Assembly (NCBI GenBank): GCA_902515405.1
Contig: CABXUS010000003.1
Location: forward strand, 1 to 64,000
DNA length: 64,000 bases
Source of the DNA: an uncultured Bacteroidota bacterium
GTDB lineage: Bacteria; Bacteroidota; Bacteroidia; Flavobacteriales; Flavobacteriaceae
Reading direction: 5' to 3'
The notes beneath the pieces were generated by a model. That model made no database searches and was not told where the DNA came from. It worked only from the letters and a program-made list of their open reading frames with translations. The first letter of the stretch is position 1. Every line of letters starts with the position of its first letter. This document shows positions 1 through 9,260 of this stretch, piece after piece. A program made the translations under genes and the position numbers.

Positions 1-1
1 G

Positions 2-1873
2 CTATTTAATGAAATGAAAAATAGAATTAAAAAAGATGATAGCTCTGTCCCCTATTTCTACAATGAATATTGGTACGTAAAAAAATATATTAAAGGAAAA
101 GATTATCCAATTTATACAAGAAAATATAAAAGCCTAGACAACGAAGAGGAGGTTTTAATTGATGTTAATATTTTAGCTAAAGATCATTCATTTTATAATT
201 TAGGTGGAATAAGTATTAGTCCTGATAATAAAAAATTAGCTTATTCATCAGATATATTATCAAGAAGGTTATATACTATAAACTTTTTAGATCTTGAAAC
301 TGGAAAGTTATATGATGAAAAAATTAAAAATACTACTGGCAGTTTGGTATGGGCTAATGATAATAAAACAGTTTTTTATTCTAAAAAAGAAGAAGTAACA
401 TTAAGAGTCGATAAAATTTTTAAGCATGAACTAGGTACAGATTCTACAAATGACCAATTAGTTTTCGAAGAAAAAGACGAATCTTTTAGTTTAGGTATAT
501 CTAAATCTAAATCTGAAAGATTTTTATTTATTAACTCAAGAAGCACACTAACAAGCGAAGTAAGATATTTAGATGCAAACAATCCAACTGGAAAATTTAA
601 AATCTTTAATAAAAGAGTTGAAGGACATGAATACTCAATAAGCCATTTTCAGAACAATTTTTTTATAATAACAAATAAGGATAATTCTAAAAACTTTAAG
701 CTAATGAAGACTTCTTTAGATTATAATGATGAGAAAAAATGGGTAGATGTTATTGAACACAGGAACGAAGTCTTGCTAGAGGGAATAGAAATATTTAATG
801 ATTTTCTTGTAGTAGTAGAAAGAGACTCTGGTCTTGTAAGAATGAATATAAAAAAATGGGATAATTCTGATGATTATTATTTACCAATAAATGGACAAAC
901 ATACAATCTATCGCCAGGTACCAATATTGATTTTAATTCAAAAAAATTAAGATATTCTTTTTCATCTCTAAACACACCATCATCTGTTATTGATTTTGAT
1001 ATGGAAACGAAATCATTTGAAATTAAAAAGAAGCAAGAAGTTTTAGGAAGTAGTTTTGATGAGGAAAATTATATTACGGAAAGAAAATGGGTACAATCTC
1101 ATGATGGAAAAGAAGTAGCCATATCAATAATAAGACATAAGAAAACTAAGTTAGATCAAAATACTCCTCTATTACTTTATGGTTATGGTTCATATGGAAT
1201 AACTCTTGATCCATATTTTTCATCTGTAAGACTAAGCTTATTAGATAGGGGTTTTGTATATGCAATAGCGCACATTAGAGGAAGTGAATATTTGGGTAGA
1301 GATTGGTATGAAGATGGTAAACTTTTAAATAAAAAAAACACCTTTCTTGATTTTATTTATTGTGCTAAATATCTAATTAATGAGGAATATACATCTGAAG
1401 AACATATTTATGCAATGGGTGGTTCAGCTGGTGGACTTTTGATGGGTGCTGTTCTAAATTTAGAACCAATGTTATTTAACGGAGTAATTTCTGCAGTGCC
1501 TTTCGTTGATGTAATGACTACTATGTTGGATGAATCTATTCCGTTAACTACACTTGAATATGATGAGTGGGGAAATCCAAATAACAAAGACTATTATGAT
1601 TATATGCTTTCATATTCACCTTATGACAATGTTATAAAGGGAGCCTATACAAATATTTTAGTTACAACTGGATTACACGATTCTCAAGTTCAATATTGGG
1701 AGCCTGCTAAATGGGTTGCTAAATTAAGGGACTATAACAGTTCTAATAATACAATTCTTTTACATACAAATATGGAAACAGGACATAGTGGAGCCTCAGG
1801 TAGATTCGAAGCATTAAAAGAAGTTGCAATGGAATACGCTTTTTTAATTGGACTAGAAAAAAATATGTTCTAA
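2..1873 (+). CDS. ptrB: Oligopeptidase B-like S9 family peptidase, 5'-partial at window edge
   Basis: GGSAGG nucleophile motif and S9 prolyl-oligopeptidase C-terminus; the frame is open upstream of the ATG at 14 (LFNEMKNRIKKDDSSVPYFYNEYWY), resembling the conserved oligopeptidase B N-terminus, so the gene probably starts outside the window. Confidence 0.85.
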   Translation, partial: LFNEMKNRIKKDDSSVPYFYNEYWYVKKYIKGKDYPIYTRKYKSLDNEEEVLIDVNILAKDHSFYNLGGISISPDNKKLAYSSDILSRRLYTINFLDLETGKLYDEKIKNTTGSLVWANDNKTVFYSKKEEVTLRVDKIFKHELGTDSTNDQLVFEEKDESFSLGISKSKSERFLFINSRSTLTSEVRYLDANNPTGKFKIFNKRVEGHEYSISHFQNNFFIITNKDNSKNFKLMKTSLDYNDEKKWVDVIEHRNEVLLEGIEIFNDFLVVVERDSGLVRMNIKKWDNSDDYYLPINGQTYNLSPGTNIDFNSKKLRYSFSSLNTPSSVIDFDMETKSFEIKKKQEVLGSSFDEENYITERKWVQSHDGKEVAISIIRHKKTKLDQNTPLLLYGYGSYGITLDPYFSSVRLSLLDRGFVYAIAHIRGSEYLGRDWYEDGKLLNKKNTFLDFIYCAKYLINEEYTSEEHIYAMGGSAGGLLMGAVLNLEPMLFNGVISAVPFVDVMTTMLDESIPLTTLEYDEWGNPNNKDYYDYMLSYSPYDNVIKGAYTNILVTTGLHDSQVQYWEPAKWVAKLRDYNSSNNTILLHTNMETGHSGASGRFEALKEVAMEYAFLIGLEKNMF

Positions 1874-2739
1874 TCTGAAGAAGCTAATATTTCAAGTAAA
1901 TCAAGAAATAGATTTATAATATCTAAATATAAATTAACTGCAATATTAACGGCAGTTCCCCATGAATTATCTCCAGCAGCAATTGCTTTTTCTAAATAAT
2001 TAAAATCATAAATTAAATACAAAGAAAAAATGACTACACCACAATAAGAATATAATACCCTTCTTCTTTCTGATTTAAACACAAAGGCATTAATAATTTC
2101 TACAACTATTAGTGCTAGTAATGCAATCCATAAAAAGATACCTAGAAAGCTAAAATCTGTTGGAATGAATGCAACAATAGTCCCTGCTATTATAACAGCT
2201 AAAGTTGTACCAACCATTGCCTGAAATACTACATTTTGCCATTCCTGATTATATCTATCATGATGCAGTACATTTTTATCAAAGTCATCTTTTAATTCTT
2301 TGAATTCATTTGAGTTTCTGTAAAAAATTTTTGATGGTTCAGATTTATAATAATAACCTGTTTTTTTTTCCTCATTAGCTCCCATAAATTTTTCCCAAAA
2401 TGTTGGACTTTGTTCTCTTTTGATACTCTTTGATAAAACCATTTTTGATTTTAAATACTTTCTAAATTTAAATGATTCTCCAATGTATGCAATTGTTGGT
2501 CCTAATGACCATCCAACAAAACCAGAGAAAATTGCAACGACTATTAAGTTTATTGGATAAGAATCAGCAAAAATCATAATAGAGAAAAGAAATAAAAAAC
2601 TTCCTCCAACTGTTATAAATAATTCAGTTGATGTTTCATATGCTTTATTTAAACGAGCTGTAATTGTTGTAATAATTAACATGCCTCCCAGAATTAAGAA
2701 TGTTCTGGACATTAGTAGATTTGGTTCCATAACATACAT
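1870..2739 (-). CDS. Hypothetical multi-pass membrane protein
   Basis: 289-aa ORF with several hydrophobic segments; overlaps the end of the S9 peptidase by 4 bp, convergent. Confidence 0.7.
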   Translation of the reverse strand: MYVMEPNLLMSRTFLILGGMLIITTITARLNKAYETSTELFITVGGSFLFLFSIMIFADSYPINLIVVAIFSGFVGWSLGPTIAYIGESFKFRKYLKSKMVLSKSIKREQSPTFWEKFMGANEEKKTGYYYKSEPSKIFYRNSNEFKELKDDFDKNVLHHDRYNQEWQNVVFQAMVGTTLAVIIAGTIVAFIPTDFSFLGIFLWIALLALIVVEIINAFVFKSERRRVLYSYCGVVIFSLYLIYDFNYLEKAIAAGDNSWGTAVNIAVNLYLDIINLFLDLLEILASSD

Positions 2740-2822
2740 TTTACAAAATATTAATTGAAATAAAAAATTAATAGAATAATTAAAAAAGTAATTGTAAATT
2801 TTTTATAAATTCAACAATATAT

Positions 2823-4376
2823 ATGAAGATCAAGCAATTATTATATTTTATAAGTATTACAGTCCTATTTTCATGTAATACTTCAAACAAGAAACTAAGA
2901 ATTGGTATAACTGGATTAGCAATTGAATCTAGTACATTTTCACCAGCAATAACAACTGAAAAAGAATTTGATATTAGATATGGTGGAGATATATTTAGAA
3001 GTTATCCATTCTTTAATCAGAGTTACATGGATAATGCGGATTGGTTTCCAACAATGAGAGCAAGAGCTTTACCTGGTGGGGTAGTTTCAAAAGAATCTTA
3101 TGAATCTATGGTTTTACAAATAATTGAGTTAACAAAACAAACTCTTCCTTTGGATGGGTTGTTTTTTGATATACATGGAGCTATGAATGTTGAAGGAATG
3201 GAAGATCCGGAGGGGGATTTTATTGAAAGAATTCGAAGTGTTATTGGGAATAAAACAATTATATCGACTTCAATGGATTCTCATGGAAATGTTTCTGAAA
3301 CACTAGCTTTAAATTCAGATATAATAACATGCTACAGAAAAGCTCCTCACACAGATGCACTAGAATCTAAACAAAGGGCTTTAGATAATCTTGTTGAAAG
3401 ACTTAAATCCGGCGAAGGGAAACCTAAATATAAAGCTTGGATTCCTGTTCCAATACTACTTCCTGGAGAACAAACAAGCACAAGAGTTGAGCCTGGAAAA
3501 TCCCTTTATGAAAAAGTCAAACCAATTGCTGATAGCGAAGGGGTTGTAGATGCTGCTATCTGGGTTGGATATGCATGGGGTGATGCGCCTAGAAATCATG
3601 CAGTAGTAATGACTGTTGGTGATAATAAAAATGCAGTTGTAAAGGGAGCTGAGGAATTAGCAAAAAGTTTTTGGGATGCAAGAGATGAATTTGATTTTGT
3701 AGCCCCCACTACCACATTAAACGATGCATTAAGCCAAGCATTTAAATATTTAAAAAATAAAAAAGATAACAAACCTTTTATAATTAGTGATATGGGAGAT
3801 AATCCCACAGCTGGTGGTGCAGGTGATGTTACTTGGACTTTAGATAAGCTATTAAAAACTAAAGAATTTAAATCCAAGAATGGCCCCGAAATTATTTATG
3901 CATCAATTCCTGGGCCTGACTTAATTAAAAATGCACTTAATACAAAAATTGGAGAAGAAGTTAGTGGATATGTTGGAGCTATGGTTGATAATAGATTTTC
4001 TCCTCCTATATTATTAAATGGGACTTTAAGGGCAGTTCATTTAGGAGATAAAAATGCTGAAGCTGAAGTTGTAGTTCAGCTAGGGAGTATTAAGGTCATA
4101 GTTACTAATAAAAGAAAACCTTATCACTACATATCTGACTTTACAAACCTTAGTTTAAATCCTTCAAAAACAGAAATCCTCATGGTCAAAATTGGTTATT
4201 TAGTTCCTGAACTTTATGACATAAGAGGAGATTGGGTAATGGCTTTAACACCAGGCGGAGTTGATCAAGACTTAGAAAGATTAGGATACAAAAACATTAA
4301 ACGACCAATGTTCCCTTTAGATAAGGATATGGCAGATCCTGATTTGAGTGCCGTATTGATTCCAGTTTTAAAATGA
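2823..4376 (+). CDS. M81 family metallopeptidase (MlrC-like), lipoprotein signal
   Basis: ITGLAIESSTFSP N-terminal motif, FDIHGAM and SMDSHGNVS motifs typical of M81/MlrC; SCN lipobox. Confidence 0.8.
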   Translation: MKIKQLLYFISITVLFSCNTSNKKLRIGITGLAIESSTFSPAITTEKEFDIRYGGDIFRSYPFFNQSYMDNADWFPTMRARALPGGVVSKESYESMVLQIIELTKQTLPLDGLFFDIHGAMNVEGMEDPEGDFIERIRSVIGNKTIISTSMDSHGNVSETLALNSDIITCYRKAPHTDALESKQRALDNLVERLKSGEGKPKYKAWIPVPILLPGEQTSTRVEPGKSLYEKVKPIADSEGVVDAAIWVGYAWGDAPRNHAVVMTVGDNKNAVVKGAEELAKSFWDARDEFDFVAPTTTLNDALSQAFKYLKNKKDNKPFIISDMGDNPTAGGAGDVTWTLDKLLKTKEFKSKNGPEIIYASIPGPDLIKNALNTKIGEEVSGYVGAMVDNRFSPPILLNGTLRAVHLGDKNAEAEVVVQLGSIKVIVTNKRKPYHYISDFTNLSLNPSKTEILMVKIGYLVPELYDIRGDWVMALTPGGVDQDLERLGYKNIKRPMFPLDKDMADPDLSAVLIPVLK

Positions 4377-4795
4377 AAGTAAAGTTAATTCACAAATCTG
4401 GTTATCATTCAAAAATTGAGAATCAGAATGGAAATTCAATAGAAATTGATAATAAATCTGGCTTATCTCCAAAAGGCGTAAGTCCTATGGAGTTACTATT
4501 AATGGGTGTAGCTGGCTGTAGCAGCATTGACATTATTTCAATTTTAAAAAAACAAAAACAAAATTTTGACAACTTATATATTGAAGTTGAAGGTAAAAGA
4601 GATGGTAAAGAACTACCATCACTATTTACAGAAATTCATGCAAAAGTATTTATTGAGGGAAATGTGGATTCAAAAAAAGCTTTTAAAGCAAGTGAGTTAT
4701 CATTTACAAAATATTGTTCTGTATCAAAAACTTTAGAAGCTTCAGCCAAAGTGACTTTTTGTGTTTATGTTAATAATAAAGTTTATATAAAATGA
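4373..4795 (+). CDS. OsmC family protein
   Basis: SPMELLLMGVAGCSSIDI and KYCSVSKTL cysteine motifs of OsmC/Ohr fold; 4-bp overlap with upstream CDS. Confidence 0.85.
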   Translation: MKVKLIHKSGYHSKIENQNGNSIEIDNKSGLSPKGVSPMELLLMGVAGCSSIDIISILKKQKQNFDNLYIEVEGKRDGKELPSLFTEIHAKVFIEGNVDSKKAFKASELSFTKYCSVSKTLEASAKVTFCVYVNNKVYIK

Positions 4796-5103
4796 ATTTA
4801 GAAAATATAAAGCAAAAGGAATTTTTCCCCGGTTTAAAAGGCAAACTCATACATGGTGATAAAATCACATGGGCTTTTTGGGATGTTGAAAAAGGTGCAG
4901 AGGTACCTGAACACTCTCATCATCATGAACAGATTATGCATGTAATTGATGGTGAATTTGAATTTATTTTAAATGGAAATAAAAAAATTTATAAAAGTGG
5001 TGATGTGGTAGTTATACCATCAAATATTTCTCATTCAGGTAAAGCGTTGACTGAATGTAGATTAATGGATGTATTTTCACCTGTTAGAGAAGAATACAAA
5101 TGA
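4792..5103 (+). CDS. Cupin domain protein
   Basis: VPEHSHHHEQIMHVIDGEFEF and PSNISHSG cupin motifs. Confidence 0.85.
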   Translation: MNLENIKQKEFFPGLKGKLIHGDKITWAFWDVEKGAEVPEHSHHHEQIMHVIDGEFEFILNGNKKIYKSGDVVVIPSNISHSGKALTECRLMDVFSPVREEYK

Positions 5104-5885
5104 AAATTACATTAAAATCAAGACATGCTTTAATTGGAGGTAGCAGTAAGGGATTGGGTTATGCGGTTGCTAAACAATTGGCTTATTCTGGAGCTAAAGT
5201 TACCATAGTAGCAAGAAGTGAAGATTTATTGATAAAGTCAATCGAAGAGCTTAATAAAAATACTGATTGTAAGCATGAGTATATCGTTTGCGATTACAAT
5301 GATCACGGAAAATATTCAAAGATTATTGGAGATTATTTGAATAAAAACAGAATTGATATTTTAGTTAATAATACACAAGGTCCAAAAGCAGGCGATGTGA
5401 CTAGTTTATCAATTAATGATTATCAAAAAGCATTTGACTTACTATTCAAAAATACAGTTTATACAACAATGTTAGCGCTTGAAAAAATGAAAAAAAATAA
5501 ATGGGGAAGAGTGATAAATATGACATCTGTTAGCATAAAAGAGCCTTTAAGTTATTTAGCATTATCTAATTCAATAAGATCATCTGTCATATCATGGGCT
5601 AAAACACTCTCAAACGATATTGGTAATAATAATATTACCGTTAATAATATATTAACTGGATTTTTTGATACTGAAAGATTAAAAGAACTCAACTCTGAAA
5701 AAGCAAAAAAACTTAATGTTGAAATAAGTCAATTATATGATGCTATGAAACAAGAAGTTCCATTAGGACGAATTGGCAGTCCTGAGGAATTTGGATTTCT
5801 CGTAACATTTCTAGCATCTGAAAATGCGAGCTATATAAATGGTGCTAATATTCCAATAGATGGAGGTCTTTTAAAGTCAACTTAA
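5100..5885 (+). CDS. SDR family oxidoreductase
   Basis: GGSSKGLGYAVAKQL Rossmann motif, NNTQG, C-terminal INGANIPIDGG. Confidence 0.88.
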   Translation: MKITLKSRHALIGGSSKGLGYAVAKQLAYSGAKVTIVARSEDLLIKSIEELNKNTDCKHEYIVCDYNDHGKYSKIIGDYLNKNRIDILVNNTQGPKAGDVTSLSINDYQKAFDLLFKNTVYTTMLALEKMKKNKWGRVINMTSVSIKEPLSYLALSNSIRSSVISWAKTLSNDIGNNNITVNNILTGFFDTERLKELNSEKAKKLNVEISQLYDAMKQEVPLGRIGSPEEFGFLVTFLASENASYINGANIPIDGGLLKST

Positions 5886-6808
5886 TCCATTAAAAACATT
5901 TCAATAGTAGAATCTATTTCATTTTTACTATCCATTTTTGGAGAAAACAAATAACTGTATAATTTTTTATCATCCACAACTGATTTCAAAGCCAAATCTT
6001 TATTATTTGAGTATATTAAATCCCATTTATCTCTAACCATCTTCCACTTATTAGAATTTTTCATCCACCAATCTACAGCTGCTTTACATTCAGCATTAGG
6101 AACTTTAGTATAGGTACTAAAACCTTTTTCGTGAGCTAAAACAGATTCGTTTCCAGTATTATCCTTTTGAATTTTTTTATTGTCTTGATCGTGAATCCAT
6201 CCATCATCAATAATTTCATGTCTATTTCCCCTAAGTGTAACATTATAATCTGACCTTTTTGAAAATTCTCTTCGTGGTAGAGGAGCGGGAGTGGTATTTT
6301 CCCAGTAGCTTTTACCATCAACATGAACCCATGATGCTGATCCCTCATATCTGGGGCTATCATCTACTTGAAAGACTTTTTGAGTCCATTGACCTTTAAC
6401 ATCATTCTTCTCCAAAGATTTGAAAGACCATTTATCGTTTTTGTCGTACACATATAGATTAGTGTTTTGATAAATCCAATCTTGTCTCCAATGCTTAATA
6501 ATTGTTGGGAATTGTTTACTTCCAACAATTAGTAGATGTTGAATTGATATTTTATTTTTATCATCTACAATTAATTGTCCCCATTCAAGTCCTCCAGATT
6601 TATAAGTCTTAGATTTTTGATAATTCTCATCTTTTGAAAATACAAAAGTTTCTGAAAAATTAAAGTCTATTTTAAAACACCCACACATTGATTTTATAGA
6701 TTCTATATCTTTATTTTTTTTTGACTGTGAATAATTAGTAATGCACATCATAATGCACGAAAAGGAGAGTATTAAGTATTTATACATAATGATTTTATTT
6801 TGAAACAT
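5882..6808 (-). CDS. DUF6607-like secreted protein
   Basis: 308-aa ORF with signal peptide; YNVTLRGNRHEIIDDGWIHDQDN and EKGFSTYTKVPN segments recalled as DUF6607-like. Confidence 0.6.
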   Translation of the reverse strand: MFQNKIIMYKYLILSFSCIMMCITNYSQSKKNKDIESIKSMCGCFKIDFNFSETFVFSKDENYQKSKTYKSGGLEWGQLIVDDKNKISIQHLLIVGSKQFPTIIKHWRQDWIYQNTNLYVYDKNDKWSFKSLEKNDVKGQWTQKVFQVDDSPRYEGSASWVHVDGKSYWENTTPAPLPRREFSKRSDYNVTLRGNRHEIIDDGWIHDQDNKKIQKDNTGNESVLAHEKGFSTYTKVPNAECKAAVDWWMKNSNKWKMVRDKWDLIYSNNKDLALKSVVDDKKLYSYLFSPKMDSKNEIDSTIEMFLMD

Positions 6809-6878
6809 TCTAAATTAGAAAATGTTAATGACATAACAATATTTTTAAAATTATTTTTTAAAATGATATATTTAAGCA

Positions 6879-7502
6879 ATGATTAAAACAAGAGATATTA
6901 AGTTTGACTACGATAATCAAGTTTTTTTTGAGTTTCCAGATATTGAAATTAAAAATAGAGAGAATCTTTTAATTATAGGAAACTCTGGTATTGGTAAAAC
7001 TACTTTATTACATCTTTTAGCTGGATTACTAGAGTCTAAATCTGGATCAATTGAATTATTTGGAAAAGAAATTAGTAACTTAAATTCATATCAACTAGAT
7101 ACTTTTAGAGGTGAAAATATTGGAATAGTATTTCAAAGATCTCATTTTGTTAACTCATTGACAGTAAAAGAAAATTTAGAGCTTGCTCAGTTTATTGCTA
7201 ATAAAAAAGATAATAATAGAATTAATACTATTCTTAAAAGCTTGGGGATTCTTGATAAATCTGATAAGAATACAAATCAACTTAGTCAAGGGGAAAAACA
7301 AAGAGCATCTATTGCTTTAGCAATTGTAAATTCCCCAAAATTAATTTTGGCTGATGAGCCAACCTCTAGCTTAGATGATGAAAATTGTGATAGGGTTATT
7401 AAACTTCTTAAAAAACAAGCTTCTGAATTTAATGCTCAGTTAATTGTAATAACTCATGATAATAGATTAAAAAAACATTTCAAAAAATCAATTAAACTTT
7501 GA
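6879..7502 (+). CDS. ABC transporter ATP-binding protein (LolD/MacB-like)
   Basis: Walker A GNSGIGKTTLL, signature LSQGEKQR, Walker B LILADEPTSSLD. Confidence 0.9.
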   Translation: MIKTRDIKFDYDNQVFFEFPDIEIKNRENLLIIGNSGIGKTTLLHLLAGLLESKSGSIELFGKEISNLNSYQLDTFRGENIGIVFQRSHFVNSLTVKENLELAQFIANKKDNNRINTILKSLGILDKSDKNTNQLSQGEKQRASIALAIVNSPKLILADEPTSSLDDENCDRVIKLLKKQASEFNAQLIVITHDNRLKKHFKKSIKL

Positions 7503-8833
7503 ATATATTTAAGCTAAGCATAAAGAATATTATAAGTAAGCCATTAAACTCAATATTGAGTTTAGCCTTATTAATTTTAGGTATTGGGATAATCTCTCTT
7601 TTATTACAATTAAACAGTCTTATTAAAACTCAAATGGATAATAACTTAAAGGGTATTGATATGGTTGTTGGTGCAAAAGGTAGTCCTCTTCAATTAATTC
7701 TTTCTGCTGTATACCATATTGATTCTCCAACAGGAAACATATCCGTTGAAGATGCAGAAGAAATTAAAAATAATAGAATGGTTGGATCTAGTATTGATCT
7801 GCTTTATGGGGATAATTATAAAGGATATAGAATTGTTGGTACTGAGGATAAATTTTTAGATTTATATAATGCTAAAATTAAAGATGGAAAGAAATGGAAT
7901 GCCCCATTTGAAGTTGTAGTTGGGGCAAAAATATATTCTAAACTCAATATAAATTTAAATGATGAGCTAATAAGCTCACATGGCTTAAGAGAAACTGGTG
8001 AAGCACATGTTAATCAACCATTCAAAGTTGTAGGATTATTAGAGCCTTCAAACTCTGTAGTTGATCAACTTATTATTACGTCTCCTCAGAGTATTTGGGA
8101 TTTGCATGAAGAACATGATCATGATGATGAGAATCAGGAAGAACATGATAATGAAGATCATGACGAGCATGAACATGATCACGATGATGAAGATCATGAC
8201 GAACATGAAAACGATCATGATGATGAAGACCATGACGAACATGAACACGATCATGATGATGAAGACCATGACGAACATGAACACGGTGATAAAGAGATAA
8301 CTGCAATGCTTATAAAGTTTAAAAGCCCTATGAATATTATACAGTTTCCAAGACAAATAAATGAAAATACAAACCTCCAAGCAGCTGTACCCTCTTATGA
8401 GATATCTAGACTATTTAAACTTTTTGGATTTGGAATTGAAACATTGACCTATTTAGCATACCTAATTATACTAGTTTCTGGATTTAGTTTATTTATTAAC
8501 TTATTTAACTCAATGAGAGAAAGAAAATATGAAATGGCATTAATAAGAACTTTAGGAGCCTCAAGATCTCAATTATCGGTAATGGTGATATTTGAAAGCT
8601 TAATTCTTACAATTTCAGGATTTTTATTGGGATTACTAGTTAGTAGATTAGGCGTCATGTTTGTATCTTCGCTAATGGAAGAAAGTCTAAATTACAGTTT
8701 AAGTTCTTTATATATTTTAAATGAAGAGTTTTGGCTTTTAGGTTTATCAATTTTAATTGGACTGATATCATCTTTGATTCCAGCAATTCAAGTTTATAAA
8801 ATGAATATATCCGAAATACTAGCAGATGAATAA
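7499..8833 (+). CDS. FtsX-like ABC transporter permease with His/Asp/Glu-rich extracytoplasmic insertion
   Basis: N-terminal TM plus MacB-like periplasmic domain and three C-terminal TM segments (FSLFINLFNSMRERKYEMALIRTLGAS); insertion made of EDHDEHEHDHDD repeats; start codon (TTG) overlaps the ATPase by 4 bp. Confidence 0.9.
   Translation: MNIFKLSIKNIISKPLNSILSLALLILGIGIISLLLQLNSLIKTQMDNNLKGIDMVVGAKGSPLQLILSAVYHIDSPTGNISVEDAEEIKNNRMVGSSIDLLYGDNYKGYRIVGTEDKFLDLYNAKIKDGKKWNAPFEVVVGAKIYSKLNINLNDELISSHGLRETGEAHVNQPFKVVGLLEPSNSVVDQLIITSPQSIWDLHEEHDHDDENQEEHDNEDHDEHEHDHDDEDHDEHENDHDDEDHDEHEHDHDDEDHDEHEHGDKEITAMLIKFKSPMNIIQFPRQINENTNLQAAVPSYEISRLFKLFGFGIETLTYLAYLIILVSGFSLFINLFNSMRERKYEMALIRTLGASRSQLSVMVIFESLILTISGFLLGLLVSRLGVMFVSSLMEESLNYSLSSLYILNEEFWLLGLSILIGLISSLIPAIQVYKMNISEILADE
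8153..8290 (+). repeat. 36-bp in-frame tandem repeat (about 3.7 copies) encoding EDHDEHEHDHDD
   Basis: Units at 8153-8188, 8189-8224, 8225-8260 and a degenerate copy from 8261; unit gaagatcatgacgarcatgaacaygatcaygatgat. Confidence 0.95.
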
Positions 8834-9260
8834 ATTAATATACGTATTAGTTCTTTTTATTTCAAATAATCTTATTTCTCAAACTGAAATTGATTGGCTA
8901 AAGCTTAGGGACGTCTACTATAAATCTGAGTATAGAGAAGATGTTGATGGGTATTTTCAAACACCTTATTTCGGTGAAACTGTTGAATTATTAGATAATA
9001 AAGAAGTTATAATTACTGGATATATGCTAACATTAGCTCCTGACGAAGGCATCTACGTTTTATCACAAAATCCATATGCTGATTGCTTCTTTTGTGGTTA
9101 TGGCGGTCCAGAGTCTGCAATAGAACTTAGACTAAAACCTGGACATGATTCTTTTTTTATGGATGAACTTGTTACTGTTGTTGGAATACTAAGATTGAAT
9201 AGGCTAGATGTAAGTAGTGGTGTTTATATTATGGATAATGCTATTGCAATCAAAAAATAA
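8826..9260 (+). CDS. Secreted protein, DUF3299-like, with NPYADCFFCGYGGPES motif
   Basis: Signal peptide; EVIITGYMLTL and CFFCGYGGPESAIEL segments; overlaps the permease by 8 bp. Confidence 0.7.
   Translation: MNKLIYVLVLFISNNLISQTEIDWLKLRDVYYKSEYREDVDGYFQTPYFGETVELLDNKEVIITGYMLTLAPDEGIYVLSQNPYADCFFCGYGGPESAIELRLKPGHDSFFMDELVTVVGILRLNRLDVSSGVYIMDNAIAIKK

Noticed and set aside
3596-3877. 93-aa antisense ORF in the M81 peptidase gene
   Set aside because: No start context or recognisable domain; sense gene is convincing.
8153-8290. CRISPR-like regular repeat
   Set aside because: Units are contiguous without spacers and stay in frame with the permease.
8048-8380. ORFs 8048-8380(-), 8061-8300(+), 8076-8306(-) with His- or Met-rich products
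   Set aside because: Shadow frames of the 36-bp repeat inside the permease gene; composition is a by-product of the GAT/CAT codon array.
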